64,000 bases of DNA, taken from contig CACBFE010000004.1 in the NCBI GenBank assembly GCA_902538445.1, positions 1 through 64,000 on the forward strand, written 5' to 3'. A program made the translations under genes and the position numbers. The notes beneath the pieces are model-generated. The model made no database searches. It was given only the letters and a program-made list of their open reading frames with translations, and had not been told where the DNA came from. Of the stretch, positions 1 through 11,047 are shown piece after piece; positions within the stretch are counted from its first letter, which is position 1, and the number at the start of each line of letters is the position of its first letter. The stretch comes from an uncultured Pelagibacteraceae bacterium (lineage in GTDB: Bacteria > Pseudomonadota > Alphaproteobacteria > Pelagibacterales > Pelagibacteraceae).

Positions 1-91
1 TTATAGAAATTTTGATTTTGAGAGTCCTTGGGAGGGAACAAACTACATAAAAGAAGTAAAAAACTTGGAAAAAGATGGTAAAAAAAACTAA
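1..91 (+). CDS. nuoC: NADH-quinone oxidoreductase subunit C, C-terminal end only (partial)
   Basis: An open frame enters from the left edge (first full codon at base 2) and stops with TAA at 89-91. It encodes 29 residues beginning [12 protein letters not shown]. This matches the conserved [11 protein letters not shown] tail of the 30-kDa NuoC subunit, which sits in the peripheral arm of complex I. Its last 17 bases overlap the start of nuoD, which fits a tightly coupled nuo operon whose nuoA, nuoB and most of nuoC lie outside the window. The identification rests on this short tail and on position directly ahead of nuoD. Confidence 0.85.
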   Translation, partial: YRNFDFESPWEGTNYIKEVKNLEKDGKKN

Positions 92-1250
92 ATCATTAAG
101 TTTAAATTTTGGACCTCAACACCCTGCAGCCCATGGTGTGTTAAGATTAATATTAGAATTAGATGGTGAGATAGTTCAAAAAGCAGATCCACATATTGGC
201 TTGTTGCATAGAGGAACGGAAAAATTAATTGAACAAAAAACTTACACTCAAGCATTACCTTATTTTGATAGATTAGATTATGTAGCACCAATGAACCAAG
301 AGCATGCTTTCGCTTTGGCAGCAGAAAAGTTACTTAATGTAGAAGTCCCAATAAGAGCGAAATATATAAGAGTTATTTTTTGTGAAATAGGAAGAATTTT
401 AAGTCATATTTTAAATGTAACGACACAAGCTTTAGATGTTGGAGCCCTTACTCCTTCATTATGGGGTTTTGAGGAAAGAGAGACTCTAATGACTTTTTAT
501 GAAAGGGCGTCCGGCTCAAGGTTACATGCAAATTATTTTAGAACAGGTGGTGTGCAAAAAGACATTCCATTAAAACTTGTTGAAGATATAGAAAAATTTT
601 GTAAGTCGTTTCCTAAAATAATTGACGATTTAGAGGGTCTACTTACTGATAACAGAATATTTAAACAACGTAATGTTGAGATTGGTATTGTATCAAAACA
701 AGAGGCATTAGATCATAGTTTTTCTGGTGTTATGTTAAGAGGTTCAGGAGTGCCCTGGGATTTAAGAAGGTCACAACCGTATGAAATCTATAAAGATTTG
801 GACTTCAAAATACCTGTTGGAAAAAATGGTGATTGTTATGATAGATACTTGTGTCGGATAGAAGAGATGAGAGAGAGTGTAAAAATTATTCTACAATGTA
901 TTGAAAAGTTACCTAAAGGACCAGTTAAATCTATTGATAATAAAATTTCTCCTCCAAATAGAGACGAAATTAAACAATCAATGGAGGCATTAATTCATCA
1001 CTTTAAATTATTTACTGAGGGATACAGAGTACCCAAAGGAGATGTTTATACTGCTGTTGAAGCTCCAAAGGGAGAATTCGGCGTATATTTAATATCGGAT
1101 GGTAGTAATAAACCTTATAGATGTAAAATTAGAGCCCCAGGTTTTTCTCACCTCCAAGCAATGGATTATTTAATTCGTGGACATATGTTAGCTGATGTGC
1201 CTGCAGTGCTTGGTTCACTAGATATCGTTTTTGGAGAGGTAGATAGATGA
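75..1250 (+). CDS. nuoD: NADH-quinone oxidoreductase subunit D (49 kDa)
   Basis: This is a 391-residue protein of the usual NuoD length. NuoD lies at the junction of the peripheral and membrane arms of complex I and forms much of the quinone site with NuoB. The N-terminal signature GPQHPAAHG (residues 13-21), followed by [12 protein letters not shown] near residue 40, is diagnostic; this histidine-containing loop lines the quinone pocket in characterised enzymes. The family-typical end [13 protein letters not shown] is intact. The ATG at 75 overlaps the nuoC tail, and the 3' end overlaps nuoE by 4 bp, so translation is probably coupled along the operon. Confidence 0.97.
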   Translation: MVKKTKSLSLNFGPQHPAAHGVLRLILELDGEIVQKADPHIGLLHRGTEKLIEQKTYTQALPYFDRLDYVAPMNQEHAFALAAEKLLNVEVPIRAKYIRVIFCEIGRILSHILNVTTQALDVGALTPSLWGFEERETLMTFYERASGSRLHANYFRTGGVQKDIPLKLVEDIEKFCKSFPKIIDDLEGLLTDNRIFKQRNVEIGIVSKQEALDHSFSGVMLRGSGVPWDLRRSQPYEIYKDLDFKIPVGKNGDCYDRYLCRIEEMRESVKIILQCIEKLPKGPVKSIDNKISPPNRDEIKQSMEALIHHFKLFTEGYRVPKGDVYTAVEAPKGEFGVYLISDGSNKPYRCKIRAPGFSHLQAMDYLIRGHMLADVPAVLGSLDIVFGEVDR

Positions 1251-1852
1251 GTATAAAGAAAATTCATACAAGCCAACCGAAAGAATTCAAATTTTCAGGG
1301 GAAAATATGAGAAAAGTAGAGCAGATTTTAAAAAAGTATCCAGAAAAAAATAAAAAAAGTGCAGTGATGCCTTTACTTTATTTGGCACAGAGACAAAATG
1401 ATAATTGGATACCCTTAGCAGCCATGAAATTTATAGCAAAGCATCTATCAATGCCTTATATTTCAGTTTATGAAGTAGCCACCTTCTATTCCATGTATAA
1501 TCTTGAGCCTGTGGGAAAACATTTTATTCAAGTTTGCACCACAACTCCTTGCCTACTTAGAGGTGCTGATAAAATAGTAAAATTATGTAAAGAAAATATT
1601 TCTCCTAACGAGCATGAGATTTCTAAAAAAGGTAACTGCTCATGGACAGAAGTTGAGTGTCTTGGAGCATGTGTAAGTGCACCTATGATTCAAGTTAATG
1701 ATAACTACTATGAAGATTTAGACGAAAAAAGCACAAAGGAAATACTTATCTCCTTAATAAATGATAAACCTTTAAAACCAGGTTCCTATCGAGGTAGAAA
1801 AAATACTGCCCCAGAAAAAATTTCAATAAATGAGGAGGACAAACATGCTTAA
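1247..1852 (+). CDS. nuoE: NADH-quinone oxidoreductase subunit E (24 kDa, 2Fe-2S)
   Basis: This 201-residue thioredoxin-fold subunit of the complex I NADH-dehydrogenase module carries the off-path [2Fe-2S] cluster N1a. The four ligands are visible as CTTTPC (Cys97 and Cys102) and CLGAC (Cys138 and Cys142). The helical N-terminal half contains the conserved stretch [10 protein letters not shown] near residues 75-84. The short Lys-rich tail after about residue 180 is not conserved and covers the start region of nuoF. It overlaps nuoD by 4 bp (ATGA) and nuoF by 8 bp. Confidence 0.96.
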   Translation: MSIKKIHTSQPKEFKFSGENMRKVEQILKKYPEKNKKSAVMPLLYLAQRQNDNWIPLAAMKFIAKHLSMPYISVYEVATFYSMYNLEPVGKHFIQVCTTTPCLLRGADKIVKLCKENISPNEHEISKKGNCSWTEVECLGACVSAPMIQVNDNYYEDLDEKSTKEILISLINDKPLKPGSYRGRKNTAPEKISINEEDKHA

Positions 1853-3176
1853 AAAAGAAAATAAAATTTTTAAAAATCTTTATAATGAATTTGGTTGGGA
1901 AATTGAACATTCATTAAAACGCGATGACTGGAAAGATACAAAAGATTTAATCTCTAAAGGTCGAGAGTGGATAATTAATGAAATTAAAACATCAGAGCTT
2001 AGAGGACGAGGTGGAGCAGGTTTTTCTACTGGTTTAAAATGGTCTTTTGCACCAAAAGAGATTGGTTCACGACCTCACTATTTGGTAATAAATGCAGATG
2101 AGTCTGAACCTGGGACATGTAAAGATAGAGATATTCTTAGATTTGAACCACAAAAATTAATTGAAGGATGTTTGATAGCAGGTTTCGCGGTCAATGCTCA
2201 TATTTGCTACGTATATATAAGAGGAGAATATCTTAATGAAGGAAAAAGACTTCAAGATGCTATTGATCAAGCTTACAAAAAAAATTTTTTAGGAAAAAAT
2301 GCGTGCGGTACCAATTGGGATTTTGATATTCATATTCATTATGGAGCCGGAGCGTATATTTGTGGTGAGGAAACTGCTTTACTAGAAAGTATCGAGGGTA
2401 ATAAAGGGCAACCAAGACTAAAACCGCCATTTCCAGCTTTAGTTGGCTTGTACGGTTGTCCAACTATTGTAAATAATGTTGAAACAGTCGCTGTTGTTCC
2501 CACAATTTTAAGAAGAGGTGGTAAGTGGTTTTCATCAATTGGAAAACCAAAAAACACTGGCACTAAAATTTTTTGTATTTCAGGAAATGTGAATTCCCCA
2601 TGTAATGTTGAGGAGGAAATGGGCATTCCTTTAAAAGATCTAATTGAGGAATATGCAGGTGGCGTTGTTGGAGGATGGGATAATCTTCAAGCAGTTATCC
2701 CGGGTGGTTCATCTATGCCTTTATTACCTAAAAAAATTTGCGATACAATTACAATGGATTTCGACTCTTTAATTGAAAATAAAAGCGGATTAGGAACTGC
2801 AGGTATCGTAGTAATAAATAAAGATCAAGATATCGTCGAATGCATGGCGAGAATAGCAAGGTTTTATAAACATGAGAGCTGTGGCCAATGCACTCCTTGC
2901 AGAGAGGGATCAGGTTGGATGTGGAGAATTTTAGATAGAGTCGTGAAAAGAAAAGCAACTTTTAGTGATGTGGAATTACTTTCAGACGTAACTAAACAAA
3001 TAGAGGGTCATACAATTTGTGCTTTTGGAGAAGGTTCTGCTTGGCCAGTTCAAGGTTTGTTGAGACACTTTAGAAAAGAAGTAGAAAGTCGTTGTAGAGA
3101 AGAGCCATTAATAAAGAAAAAATTAAATAATCCGTATTTAGTTGATCAGCATTTATTGGAGAATAAAAATGCCTAA
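1845..3176 (+). CDS. nuoF: NADH-quinone oxidoreductase subunit F (51 kDa, FMN/NADH binding)
   Basis: The protein has 443 residues from the ATG at 1845. I chose this start over an in-frame ATG at 1830 because GAGGAGG lies just upstream of it and the homologous region begins here. NuoF oxidises NADH, passes electrons to FMN and on to cluster N3. [14 protein letters not shown] (about residues 53-66) is the NADH/FMN glycine-rich loop, and [14 protein letters not shown] follows near residue 170. The [4Fe-4S] ligands are in ESCGQCTPC (Cys346, 349 and 352) plus Cys392 in GHTICAFG. It overlaps nuoE upstream and nuoG downstream by 8 bp each. Confidence 0.96.
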   Translation: MLKKENKIFKNLYNEFGWEIEHSLKRDDWKDTKDLISKGREWIINEIKTSELRGRGGAGFSTGLKWSFAPKEIGSRPHYLVINADESEPGTCKDRDILRFEPQKLIEGCLIAGFAVNAHICYVYIRGEYLNEGKRLQDAIDQAYKKNFLGKNACGTNWDFDIHIHYGAGAYICGEETALLESIEGNKGQPRLKPPFPALVGLYGCPTIVNNVETVAVVPTILRRGGKWFSSIGKPKNTGTKIFCISGNVNSPCNVEEEMGIPLKDLIEEYAGGVVGGWDNLQAVIPGGSSMPLLPKKICDTITMDFDSLIENKSGLGTAGIVVINKDQDIVECMARIARFYKHESCGQCTPCREGSGWMWRILDRVVKRKATFSDVELLSDVTKQIEGHTICAFGEGSAWPVQGLLRHFRKEVESRCREEPLIKKKLNNPYLVDQHLLENKNA

Positions 3177-5223
3177 AATTACAATAAACGGAAAAGAAAT
3201 AGAGTTTGAAAAAGGAATGACAGTTCTACAAGCTTGTGAATTAGCTGATGTAGAAATTCCCAGATTTTGTTATCACGAAAAGCTTTCAATAGCTGGTAAT
3301 TGTAGAATGTGTTTAGTTGAAATGGAGAAATCTCCGAAACCAATCGCATCATGTGCAATGCCAGCAACAGAAGGGATGAATATAAAAACGAACACTGCAT
3401 TAGTCGAGAAAGCTAGGAAAGGTGTTATGGAATTTCTATTAGCAAATCATCCTTTAGATTGTCCGGTATGTGATCAAGGCGGTGAGTGTGATTTACAAGA
3501 TCAATCTTTATATTATGGGGTAGATAAATCTAGATTTGTTGAGAATAAAAGATTTGTAAAAGAAAAATACATGGGGCCATTGATCAAAACACAAATGACA
3601 AGATGTATACACTGCACAAGATGTGTAAGATTTGCTACTGAGGTTGCTGGCGTTCCAGAGATAGGAGCAATTGGAAGAGGTGAAAATATGGAAATCACAA
3701 CTTATTTAGAAAAATCGATGGAATCAGAGTTGTCTGCAAATGTAATTGATTTATGTCCGGTTGGAGCATTAACGTCAAAACCCTACGCTTTTGAAGCTAG
3801 ACCATGGGAACTTAAAAAAACAGAAAGTATTGATGTTACGGATGCATTAGGATCAAACATAAGAGTAGATACTTATAATTGGGAAGTAAAAAGAATTTTA
3901 CCAAGACTAAATAATGAAATTAATGAAGAATGGATTTCTGATAAAACAAGATACTCGTGTGATGGGTTGCTAAAGCAAAGATTAGACACACCATATATTA
4001 AAAAAGAAAATAAATTACAAAAATCTAGCTGGGATGAGGCCATCAATCTATTAGTTGGTAAAATACGGTCTGTAAAACCAGATGAAATCGCTGGACATAT
4101 TGGCGATATGATAAATATGGAAAATGCTCTTGCATTTAAAAAATTATTTAAAATAATAAAAAGCGACAACTTAGAATTTAGAGAAAAAAATTTTTATATT
4201 AATCCAAATGAAAAAATGAATTATATTTTTAACTCTTCAATAGCTGGTATCGAAAACTCAGATTTGATACTACTTATTGGGTCCAATCCTAGACATGAAG
4301 CTACAATCTTAAATGCAAGAATAAGAAAAACATTTGTACAAAAAAAAATTCCTATTTTTTCAATTGGTGATCCAGGCGAATTAACTTATGATTACGAAAT
4401 AATTGGCAATAGTACTGATGATATTAAAAAGATTATTAATCAAGAGCATAAATTTTCACAAAAGCTATTATCCGCCAAAAAGCCTCTTATAATAATTGGC
4501 GAGTCAGCTTTAGAGCTAAAAAGTGGGCCGTACATTTTTGAACAATTGAAAAAATTTTTAGTTGATAATAACTTTATAAATAATGATTGGAATGGATTAA
4601 ATATACTTACTCAAAACGCGTCAACTACCGGGCTAATAGATTTAAAAATTCTCAAAAATCAAAAAGAAAAAAATTCGTCTTTTTTTGACGATTTAAAAAG
4701 TAAAAAATTTAAAATTTTGTATTTGTTAGGCTCCGACAATCTTGAGTTTCAAAAAGATAATGAATTTGTTATTTACCAAGGAAGCCATGGAGATCGAGGT
4801 GCTGAAATAGCAGACATTGTTTTACCAAGTCCAGCCTTTACAGAACAAAACGGTTTGTATGAAAATTTAGAGGGTAGAGTTCAGGAAGCAAACAAAGCAT
4901 CATACCCAATTGGAGATTCTTTAGAAGACTGGAAAATTTTTAATCGTGTAATAAAAAAACTAGATAATCAAAATCAATCTTTAAATTTTGATGAACTAAG
5001 AAAAGAAGTTTTGCAAAGTATACCAAACTTTTCTGGATTAAATCAATTACCAACAAAATCAGAGATAGAAAAAAAAGAAATAGAAACAAATTTTTTTAGT
5101 GAAAAAATTTTAATAAAAAAATTAGATTATTATTTTACTAATTCTATTTCTCGATCATCCAAAACTATGAGCGAGTGTAGACAAATTCGACAAAAAGTTA
5201 AAAAAGATGGAACAAATAATTAA
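3169..5223 (+). CDS. nuoG: NADH-quinone oxidoreductase subunit G (75 kDa, iron-sulfur)
   Basis: The protein has 684 residues from the ATG at 3169, preceded by GGAG. A longer frame from 3142 would add nine residues that are not family-like. NuoG carries several electron-relay clusters of complex I. The N-terminal ferredoxin domain shows Cys34, 45, 48 and 62 for a [2Fe-2S] centre, then [14 protein letters not shown] (His94, Cys98, 101 and 107), then CIHCTRC (Cys146, 149 and 152) with Cys196 for the [4Fe-4S] centres. The remaining two thirds is a molybdopterin-oxidoreductase-like fold that in complex I is structural. The stop overlaps the nuoH start by one base. Confidence 0.96.
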   Translation: MPKITINGKEIEFEKGMTVLQACELADVEIPRFCYHEKLSIAGNCRMCLVEMEKSPKPIASCAMPATEGMNIKTNTALVEKARKGVMEFLLANHPLDCPVCDQGGECDLQDQSLYYGVDKSRFVENKRFVKEKYMGPLIKTQMTRCIHCTRCVRFATEVAGVPEIGAIGRGENMEITTYLEKSMESELSANVIDLCPVGALTSKPYAFEARPWELKKTESIDVTDALGSNIRVDTYNWEVKRILPRLNNEINEEWISDKTRYSCDGLLKQRLDTPYIKKENKLQKSSWDEAINLLVGKIRSVKPDEIAGHIGDMINMENALAFKKLFKIIKSDNLEFREKNFYINPNEKMNYIFNSSIAGIENSDLILLIGSNPRHEATILNARIRKTFVQKKIPIFSIGDPGELTYDYEIIGNSTDDIKKIINQEHKFSQKLLSAKKPLIIIGESALELKSGPYIFEQLKKFLVDNNFINNDWNGLNILTQNASTTGLIDLKILKNQKEKNSSFFDDLKSKKFKILYLLGSDNLEFQKDNEFVIYQGSHGDRGAEIADIVLPSPAFTEQNGLYENLEGRVQEANKASYPIGDSLEDWKIFNRVIKKLDNQNQSLNFDELRKEVLQSIPNFSGLNQLPTKSEIEKKEIETNFFSEKILIKKLDYYFTNSISRSSKTMSECRQIRQKVKKDGTNN

Positions 5224-6230
5224 TGCTTGAATATTTAGAAATCTTAGGTGGGGAAATCTATAAAATTTTATTTTTATTAGTCCCAATACTTGTTTCAGTA
5301 GCCATGATTGTTTGGTTGGATAGAAGAGTTTGGGGTATGGTACAAAAAAGAAAAGGACCAAATGTGGTAGGCCCGTTTGGTTTACTGCAAACATTAGCAG
5401 ATGCTTTGAAATATATTTTTAAAGAAATAATTATTCCTGCTAGCGCTAACAAGGCAGTATTTATTTTAGCTCCAATTGTTACAATGACTTTAGCTTTAGT
5501 AGCTTGGGCTGTAATTCCAATGAGTGAGGATTTAGTATTATCTGATATTAATGTGGGCGTTTTATATTTGTTTGCTGTTTCATCTCTTGGTGTGTATGGA
5601 ATTATAATGGGGGGATGGGCATCAAATTCGAAATACCCTTTTTTAGGAGCAATAAGATCTGCTGCTCAGATGGTATCGTATGAGGTATCTATAGGAATTA
5701 TAATTATAAATGTGCTTCTGTGTGTAGGCTCACTAAATTTAAAAGACATTGTGTTGGCACAAAAAGAAATTTGGTACGTAATTCCTCTGTTTCCAATGTT
5801 TATAATTTTTTTTATTTCTTCACTAGCAGAGACCAATAGACCTCCTTTTGATTTGCCAGAGGCCGAAGCCGAGCTAGTTGCAGGATATCAGACAGAATAT
5901 TCTGGAATGATGTACGCAATGTTTTGGCTTGGAGAATATGCAAATATACTTTTGATGTGTGCAATGGGATCAATCCTTTTTCTAGGCGGGTGGTTACCAG
6001 TTATTGATATTTATCCAATCAATTTAATACCTGCTCCTATTTGGATGATTTTAAAAATTTTATTCTTATTCTTTCTTTTTGCTTTAATAAAGGCGATAGT
6101 ACCAAGATATAGATATGATCAGTTGATGAGGTTGGGTTGGAAAATTTTTCTACCATTCTCCCTAATTTATTTAGTACTTACTGCAAGTTTTTTATTTTAT
6201 TTTGATAAATTACCAAAAGGGAATTTTTAA
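5223..6230 (+). CDS. nuoH: NADH-quinone oxidoreductase subunit H (membrane, quinone chamber)
   Basis: This 335-residue polytopic membrane protein has about eight hydrophobic helices. NuoH connects the peripheral and membrane arms and closes the quinone chamber. The signatures [17 protein letters not shown] (about residues 31-47) and [19 protein letters not shown] (about residues 205-223) are the most conserved NuoH loops, and the acidic cluster in the second is implicated in coupling. It sits between nuoG and nuoI with single-base overlaps (TAATG), the standard order. Confidence 0.97.
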   Translation: MLEYLEILGGEIYKILFLLVPILVSVAMIVWLDRRVWGMVQKRKGPNVVGPFGLLQTLADALKYIFKEIIIPASANKAVFILAPIVTMTLALVAWAVIPMSEDLVLSDINVGVLYLFAVSSLGVYGIIMGGWASNSKYPFLGAIRSAAQMVSYEVSIGIIIINVLLCVGSLNLKDIVLAQKEIWYVIPLFPMFIIFFISSLAETNRPPFDLPEAEAELVAGYQTEYSGMMYAMFWLGEYANILLMCAMGSILFLGGWLPVIDIYPINLIPAPIWMILKILFLFFLFALIKAIVPRYRYDQLMRLGWKIFLPFSLIYLVLTASFLFYFDKLPKGNF

Positions 6231-6715
6231 TGACTATTGGAAGAATCCTTAGAACAATTTTTTTAACAGAATTTATCAGGGGACTATTAATGGCATTTAA
6301 ACAAATGTTCAAAAAATCTAAAACTGTAAATTATCCATTTGAGAAGGGGCCTATTAGCCCTCGTATGAGGGGAGAACACGCTTTAAGAAGATACCCAAAT
6401 GGTGAAGAAAGGTGTATCGCCTGCAAACTTTGTGAAGCTGTTTGCCCAGCTCAAGCTATTACAATCGAGTCAACTGAAAAGAAAGACGGAAGCAGAAAAA
6501 CCACAAGATATGATATCGATATGTTAAAATGTATTTATTGTGGTTTATGCCAAGAGTCTTGCCCAGTAGAAGCAATAGTGCAGGGTCCAAATTTTGAATT
6601 CGCAACTGAAACTAGAGAAGAACTTTATTACAATAAACAAAAACTACTAGACAATGGAGACAGATGGGAGTCCGTGTTAGCTAAAAATATTAAATTGGAT
6701 AAACCTTATAGATAA
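6230..6715 (+). CDS. nuoI: NADH-quinone oxidoreductase subunit I (two 4Fe-4S)
   Basis: This 161-residue 8Fe ferredoxin-like subunit carries clusters N6a and N6b, which bring electrons towards NuoB. Both binding motifs are intact: [12 protein letters not shown] (Cys62, 65, 68 and 72) and [12 protein letters not shown] (Cys101, 104, 107 and 111). The alphaproteobacterial stretch [20 protein letters not shown] precedes the first motif. An amphipathic N-terminal helix should lie on the membrane. The gene starts on the last base of nuoH and ends directly against nuoJ. Confidence 0.97.
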   Translation: MTIGRILRTIFLTEFIRGLLMAFKQMFKKSKTVNYPFEKGPISPRMRGEHALRRYPNGEERCIACKLCEAVCPAQAITIESTEKKDGSRKTTRYDIDMLKCIYCGLCQESCPVEAIVQGPNFEFATETREELYYNKQKLLDNGDRWESVLAKNIKLDKPYR

Positions 6716-7342
6716 ATGTTAGCCCACTCTATTTTTTTTTATTTTTTTTCTATTATTGCAATTTTTTCATCACTGATGGTAATCACATCAAGAAGCACGG
6801 TTAATTCAGTTTTTTTTTTAATTCTAGATTTTATATCAGTTGGCTGTCTTTTTATAATGGTTGGAGCTGAATTTTTAGGAATGATAATATTAATTGTCTA
6901 TGTTGGTGCTGTAGCAGTATTATTTTTATTTGTCGTAATGATGCTTAATGTAGCAGAGCAAAAACAATCTTGGTTTATTGGAAAAAAATCAACGCATATA
7001 CCAATCGGATTAATTGTGAGCTTATTAATTCTCTTAGAACTGTTAGTGGTTGTTGGAGGATGGAAATATAAGGATGATCTTATGACAAGCAGTACTTTAA
7101 GTGTATCTAATATTTCAAATACGCATCAGATAGGTCTAGTTATGTACACTGACTATATATTATATTTTCAATTGGCCGGAATTATCCTTTTGCTATCAAT
7201 GATCGGAGCTATACTTTTAACATTTAGACAAAGAATAGGTGTAAAAAAACAAAGTTATTTTAATCAAATTTCTAGAAATCCATCATCATCAATTGAGCTT
7301 AAAGATGTAGAGAGCAATAAAGGGGTTAAAATTGATGATTGA
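6716..7342 (+). CDS. nuoJ: NADH-quinone oxidoreductase subunit J
   Basis: This 208-residue protein has about five hydrophobic helices. NuoJ is a membrane subunit of the proton-translocating arm. The third helix contains [20 protein letters not shown] (about residues 54-73), the conserved region with a pi-bulge involved in coupling. The C-terminal 35 residues are polar and variable. The ATG directly abuts the nuoI stop, with no spacer. The 3' end overlaps the nuoK start by 8 bp. Confidence 0.95.
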   Translation: MLAHSIFFYFFSIIAIFSSLMVITSRSTVNSVFFLILDFISVGCLFIMVGAEFLGMIILIVYVGAVAVLFLFVVMMLNVAEQKQSWFIGKKSTHIPIGLIVSLLILLELLVVVGGWKYKDDLMTSSTLSVSNISNTHQIGLVMYTDYILYFQLAGIILLLSMIGAILLTFRQRIGVKKQSYFNQISRNPSSSIELKDVESNKGVKIDD

Positions 7343-7646
7343 AATTGGACTAGGTCATTATTTATCTCTAGGTGCAATAATATTTTTTCTTGGAGTAATT
7401 GGCATTTTTTTAAATAGAAAAAACGTAATAGTAATATTGATGTCTATTGAATTAATATTGTTATCAGTAAACATAAATCTAATATCATTCTCAATTTTCT
7501 CTGGAGATATAGTTGGCCAAATATTCACAATGTTAATTTTGACAGTGGCTGCAGCAGAAGCAGCAATAGGATTAGCAATAATTGTTATTTATTATAGAAA
7601 TAGAGGTTCTATTAGAGTTGAAGATATCCATGGAATGAGAGGATAA
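7335..7646 (+). CDS. nuoK: NADH-quinone oxidoreductase subunit K
   Basis: The protein has 103 residues from the ATG at 7335; an in-frame TTG one codon upstream is a less likely start. NuoK is a three-helix membrane subunit homologous to MrpC and is part of the proton path. Helix two contains the key glutamate in [14 protein letters not shown] (about residues 35-48), and a second conserved glutamate lies in [11 protein letters not shown] near residue 70. Length and hydrophobic pattern match the family. It starts inside nuoJ and abuts nuoL. Confidence 0.95.
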   Translation: MIEIGLGHYLSLGAIIFFLGVIGIFLNRKNVIVILMSIELILLSVNINLISFSIFSGDIVGQIFTMLILTVAAAEAAIGLAIIVIYYRNRGSIRVEDIHGMRG

Positions 7647-9554
7647 ATGGAGTACGCTGTAATTTTTTTACCCTTAGTTGGATCTATACTGGGTTTTGTA
7701 GGCAAGTCTTTAATTAAATATTTTTCTGAAATTACAACAAGCTTATTTGTAAGTATTTCAGCTGTGTTTTCAATAATTTTGTTTTGGAATGGAATTCAAA
7801 ATAATACGTATGGAAATTTTATAATATTTGAATGGATTAGTTCAGGAAATTTTGTTGCTAATTGGTCTATCAATATTGACCCATTAAGTTCAGTAATGCT
7901 TGTAGTTGTCACTTTTGTTTCAGCTTTAGTGCATATTTATTCCATTGGCTACATGAGCAACGATCCACACAAACCAAGATTTATGTCCTACTTATCATTA
8001 TTTACATTTTCAATGTTAGTTCTTGTTGTATCAGATAACTTTTTGCAATTATTTTTTGGATGGGAGGGAGTAGGACTTTGTTCATATCTATTAATTGGTT
8101 TTTGGTATAAAAAAGAAAGTGCAAATAACGCAGCAATTAAAGCCTTTATTGTAAATAGGGTAGGCGATTTTGGTTTAGCAATTGGAATTTTTCTAATATT
8201 TTTTTATTTTGGTACAATAAATTTTCAAGAAGTCTTTAATTTAGCTCCACAATTTATTGAAAAAAAATTGTTATTTTTTGGTTTTGAGACAACTTTAATC
8301 ACATTAATTTGTTTATTTTTATTTATTGGAGCGATGGGTAAATCTGCTCAATTTTTATTACATACTTGGTTACCTGATGCCATGGAGGGGCCCACACCAG
8401 TTTCAGCACTTATTCACGCAGCTACAATGGTAACAGCCGGTGTGTTTTTAGTCGTAAGATGTTCCCCGTTGTTTGAATATTCTCAAACTGCTTTGAACTT
8501 AGTTACAATAATTGGAATGATCACAGCAATTTTTGCAGCATCAGTTGCTCTTGTTCAAAATGATATAAAAAAAATAGTTGCTTACTCAACTTGCAGCCAA
8601 TTAGGCTATATGTTTTTTGCTGCAGGTGTAGGTGCGTATCATGTAGCAATGTTTCATTTATTCACCCATGCTTTTTTTAAAGCTTTATTATTTTTAGGTT
8701 CAGGATCAGTCATTCACGCGTTTAAAGATGAACAAGATATAAGGAATATGGGTGGCGTAAGAAAAAAACTTCCTTATACATATGTTTTCATGTTGATAGG
8801 AACTTTGGCGTTAACTGGATTTCCTTTTTTGTCTGGTTTTTACTCTAAAGATGCAATTATTGAATTTGCTTATTTAAGAAATTCTTCTTTAGGGAACTAT
8901 GCGGCAACTATTGGAATTTTTACAGCTTTTTTAACTTCAATTTATTCTTGGAGATTATTTTTTAAAACATTTCATGGTCCATACAATAATTTGAAAGTGC
9001 CAATCAATGAAACTCATGAGTCTTCTTTTGCTATGTTAGGTCCGTTGTTATTTTTAGCTATTGGCGCAATTTTCGCTGGTTATTTTTTTAAAACGACATT
9101 TATTGGCGATAATAGTAATGAATTTTGGCAGTCATCAATATTTTTTTTAAATGAAATAAAACATGACCCGATCCCTTTTTGGTTTTTAATTTTAACACCT
9201 GTGTTAGTAGTAATTTCTATACCAATCTCATATTACTATTTTATTTCTAATACAAAAATTTTAGATGAATTTAAAAATACTAATTCACCACTTTATAATT
9301 TTTTACTCAATAAATGGTATATAGATGAATTATACGAATTAATATTTGTAAAGCCTGCTAAGAAAATTGGCTCATTTTTCTGGAAAAAAGGTGACTTAGG
9401 TTTCATAGATAGATTTGGTCCTGACGGTATTTCAAAATTAATAAAAAAACTTTCTGACAAGGCAGGTATTTTTCAAACAGGGTTTATATATGATTACGCT
9501 TTTGTAATGTTGATAGGTTTATCAATTCTATTAACTTATTTGATTTTAAATTAA
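7647..9554 (+). CDS. nuoL: NADH-quinone oxidoreductase subunit L (antiporter-like)
   Basis: This 635-residue polytopic protein is the distal antiporter-like subunit of complex I, with a long lateral helix at its C-terminal end. Conserved motifs include FFGWEGVGLCSYLLIGFW (about residues 137-154), the helix holding the coupling glutamate, and LLHTWLPDAMEGPTPVSALIHAATMVTAG (about residues 237-265) with channel lysine and histidine positions nearby. The family end, where the hydrophobic tail returns after an amphipathic stretch, is present. It starts immediately after the nuoK stop. Confidence 0.97.
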   Translation: MEYAVIFLPLVGSILGFVGKSLIKYFSEITTSLFVSISAVFSIILFWNGIQNNTYGNFIIFEWISSGNFVANWSINIDPLSSVMLVVVTFVSALVHIYSIGYMSNDPHKPRFMSYLSLFTFSMLVLVVSDNFLQLFFGWEGVGLCSYLLIGFWYKKESANNAAIKAFIVNRVGDFGLAIGIFLIFFYFGTINFQEVFNLAPQFIEKKLLFFGFETTLITLICLFLFIGAMGKSAQFLLHTWLPDAMEGPTPVSALIHAATMVTAGVFLVVRCSPLFEYSQTALNLVTIIGMITAIFAASVALVQNDIKKIVAYSTCSQLGYMFFAAGVGAYHVAMFHLFTHAFFKALLFLGSGSVIHAFKDEQDIRNMGGVRKKLPYTYVFMLIGTLALTGFPFLSGFYSKDAIIEFAYLRNSSLGNYAATIGIFTAFLTSIYSWRLFFKTFHGPYNNLKVPINETHESSFAMLGPLLFLAIGAIFAGYFFKTTFIGDNSNEFWQSSIFFLNEIKHDPIPFWFLILTPVLVVISIPISYYYFISNTKILDEFKNTNSPLYNFLLNKWYIDELYELIFVKPAKKIGSFFWKKGDLGFIDRFGPDGISKLIKKLSDKAGIFQTGFIYDYAFVMLIGLSILLTYLILN

Positions 9555-9558
9555 AATA

Positions 9559-11046
9559 ATGGACTTTCCTATTTTATCTACTCTTATATTTTTACCATTG
9601 GTAAGCTCTTTCTTCATTTTCCTATCCAGAGGACAAAAAAATAATAATAGCGCAATTTACATTTCTTTATTTAGTAGTTTAGCAACATTTATATTGTCCT
9701 TATTCGTTTGGTATTCAATGGATTATACATCAGCAGATTTTCAATTCTTAGAGGAACAATCTTGGATAAATGATTTCATTAAATTTAAGCTTGGCATAGA
9801 CGGAATTTCAATTCTCTTTATAGTACTCACAACATTAATAACCCCTATTTGCATCATCTCGTGCATAAATAGTGTTAAAGATAGAATTAAAGAGTTTTTA
9901 ATAGCGATTTTGATATTAGAAACTTTTATGATCGGAGTTTTTTGCTCATTAGATTTAGTTGTATTTTATTTATTCTTTGAGGCTGGGTTAATTCCAATGT
10001 TTTTAATCATTGGAGTATGGGGTGGGCCAAGAAGAGTATATTCAGCCTTTAAATTTTTTCTATTTACTTTATTGGGATCAGTTTTAATGCTTGTTGCTAT
10101 TATTGCGATTTATTGGATAACAGGAACAACTGACGTAACTGAAATTTATAAGATTAAAATACCAAAAGAGTATCAAAACTTATTATGGTTAGCTTTTTTC
10201 AGTTCTTTTGCAGTGAAAACACCAATGTGGCCTGTGCACACTTGGTTGCCTGATGCTCATGTTGAAGCACCTACAGCTGGGTCAGTAATACTAGCTGCCA
10301 TACTTTTAAAAATGGCTGGATATGGTTTTTTAAGATTTTCATTACCCATGTTTCCACTGGCTTCAGATTATTTTACACCATTAATTTTTACATTAAGTAT
10401 AATTGCTATTATTTACACCTCTTTAGTCGCCTTAATGCAAGATGATATGAAAAAATTGATTGCATATTCTTCAGTTGCGCATATGGGCTATGTAACCCTT
10501 GGAATTTTTACATTTACCAAACAAGGAATTGAAGGGAGTATTTTTCAGATGATTAGTCATGGATTGATTTCAGCAGCACTTTTTCTTTGTGTAGGAGTCG
10601 TTTATGACAGATTATACTCCAGAATGATCAGTACATACGGTGGCCTAGTAAATTATTTACCAAAATATTCATTTTTATTTATAGTTTTTGCTTTAGCTGG
10701 ACTGGGTCTTCCAGGAACAACTGGTTTTTTGGGTGAATTTTTAGTTTTAACAGGGACCTTTCAGAAAAATTATTTGGTTGCAATGTTAGCTACATTTGGA
10801 GTTGTCTTAGGAGCTGCATATATGCTTTGGCTCACGAAGAGAGTAATTTTTGGTGTTACTAAAAATGATCAAATTAAAAATTTAAAAGATGTAAATAAAT
10901 CAGAGATGATTATGTTAGTTATATTAGCTTTACTAGTAATTTTATTTGGCTTTTATCCAGTTCCTTTGATGGAAACTTTAAACGTTTCAGTAGACAATTT
11001 AATTAATAATTATGAGACAGATATAAAAACAATTAGTCTAAACTAA
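9559..11046 (+). CDS. nuoM: NADH-quinone oxidoreductase subunit M (antiporter-like)
   Basis: This 495-residue membrane protein is one of three antiporter-type proton channels of complex I. The conserved FFEAGLIPMFLIIGVWGG segment (about residues 138-155) contains the essential glutamate. MWPVHTWLPDAHVEAPTAGS and LPGTTGFLGEFLVLTG are further NuoM signatures. It follows nuoL after a 4-bp gap and is followed by nuoN after one base. No internal irregularities were seen. Confidence 0.97.
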   Translation: MDFPILSTLIFLPLVSSFFIFLSRGQKNNNSAIYISLFSSLATFILSLFVWYSMDYTSADFQFLEEQSWINDFIKFKLGIDGISILFIVLTTLITPICIISCINSVKDRIKEFLIAILILETFMIGVFCSLDLVVFYLFFEAGLIPMFLIIGVWGGPRRVYSAFKFFLFTLLGSVLMLVAIIAIYWITGTTDVTEIYKIKIPKEYQNLLWLAFFSSFAVKTPMWPVHTWLPDAHVEAPTAGSVILAAILLKMAGYGFLRFSLPMFPLASDYFTPLIFTLSIIAIIYTSLVALMQDDMKKLIAYSSVAHMGYVTLGIFTFTKQGIEGSIFQMISHGLISAALFLCVGVVYDRLYSRMISTYGGLVNYLPKYSFLFIVFALAGLGLPGTTGFLGEFLVLTGTFQKNYLVAMLATFGVVLGAAYMLWLTKRVIFGVTKNDQIKNLKDVNKSEMIMLVILALLVILFGFYPVPLMETLNVSVDNLINNYETDIKTISLN

Positions 11047-11047
11047 T

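Noticed and set aside
1830-1844. Earlier in-frame ATG for nuoF
   Set aside because: The ribosome-binding GAGGAGG overlaps this codon and serves the ATG at 1845.
3142-3168. Earlier in-frame start for nuoG
   Set aside because: The extra nine residues are not family-like, and GGAG precedes the ATG at 3169.
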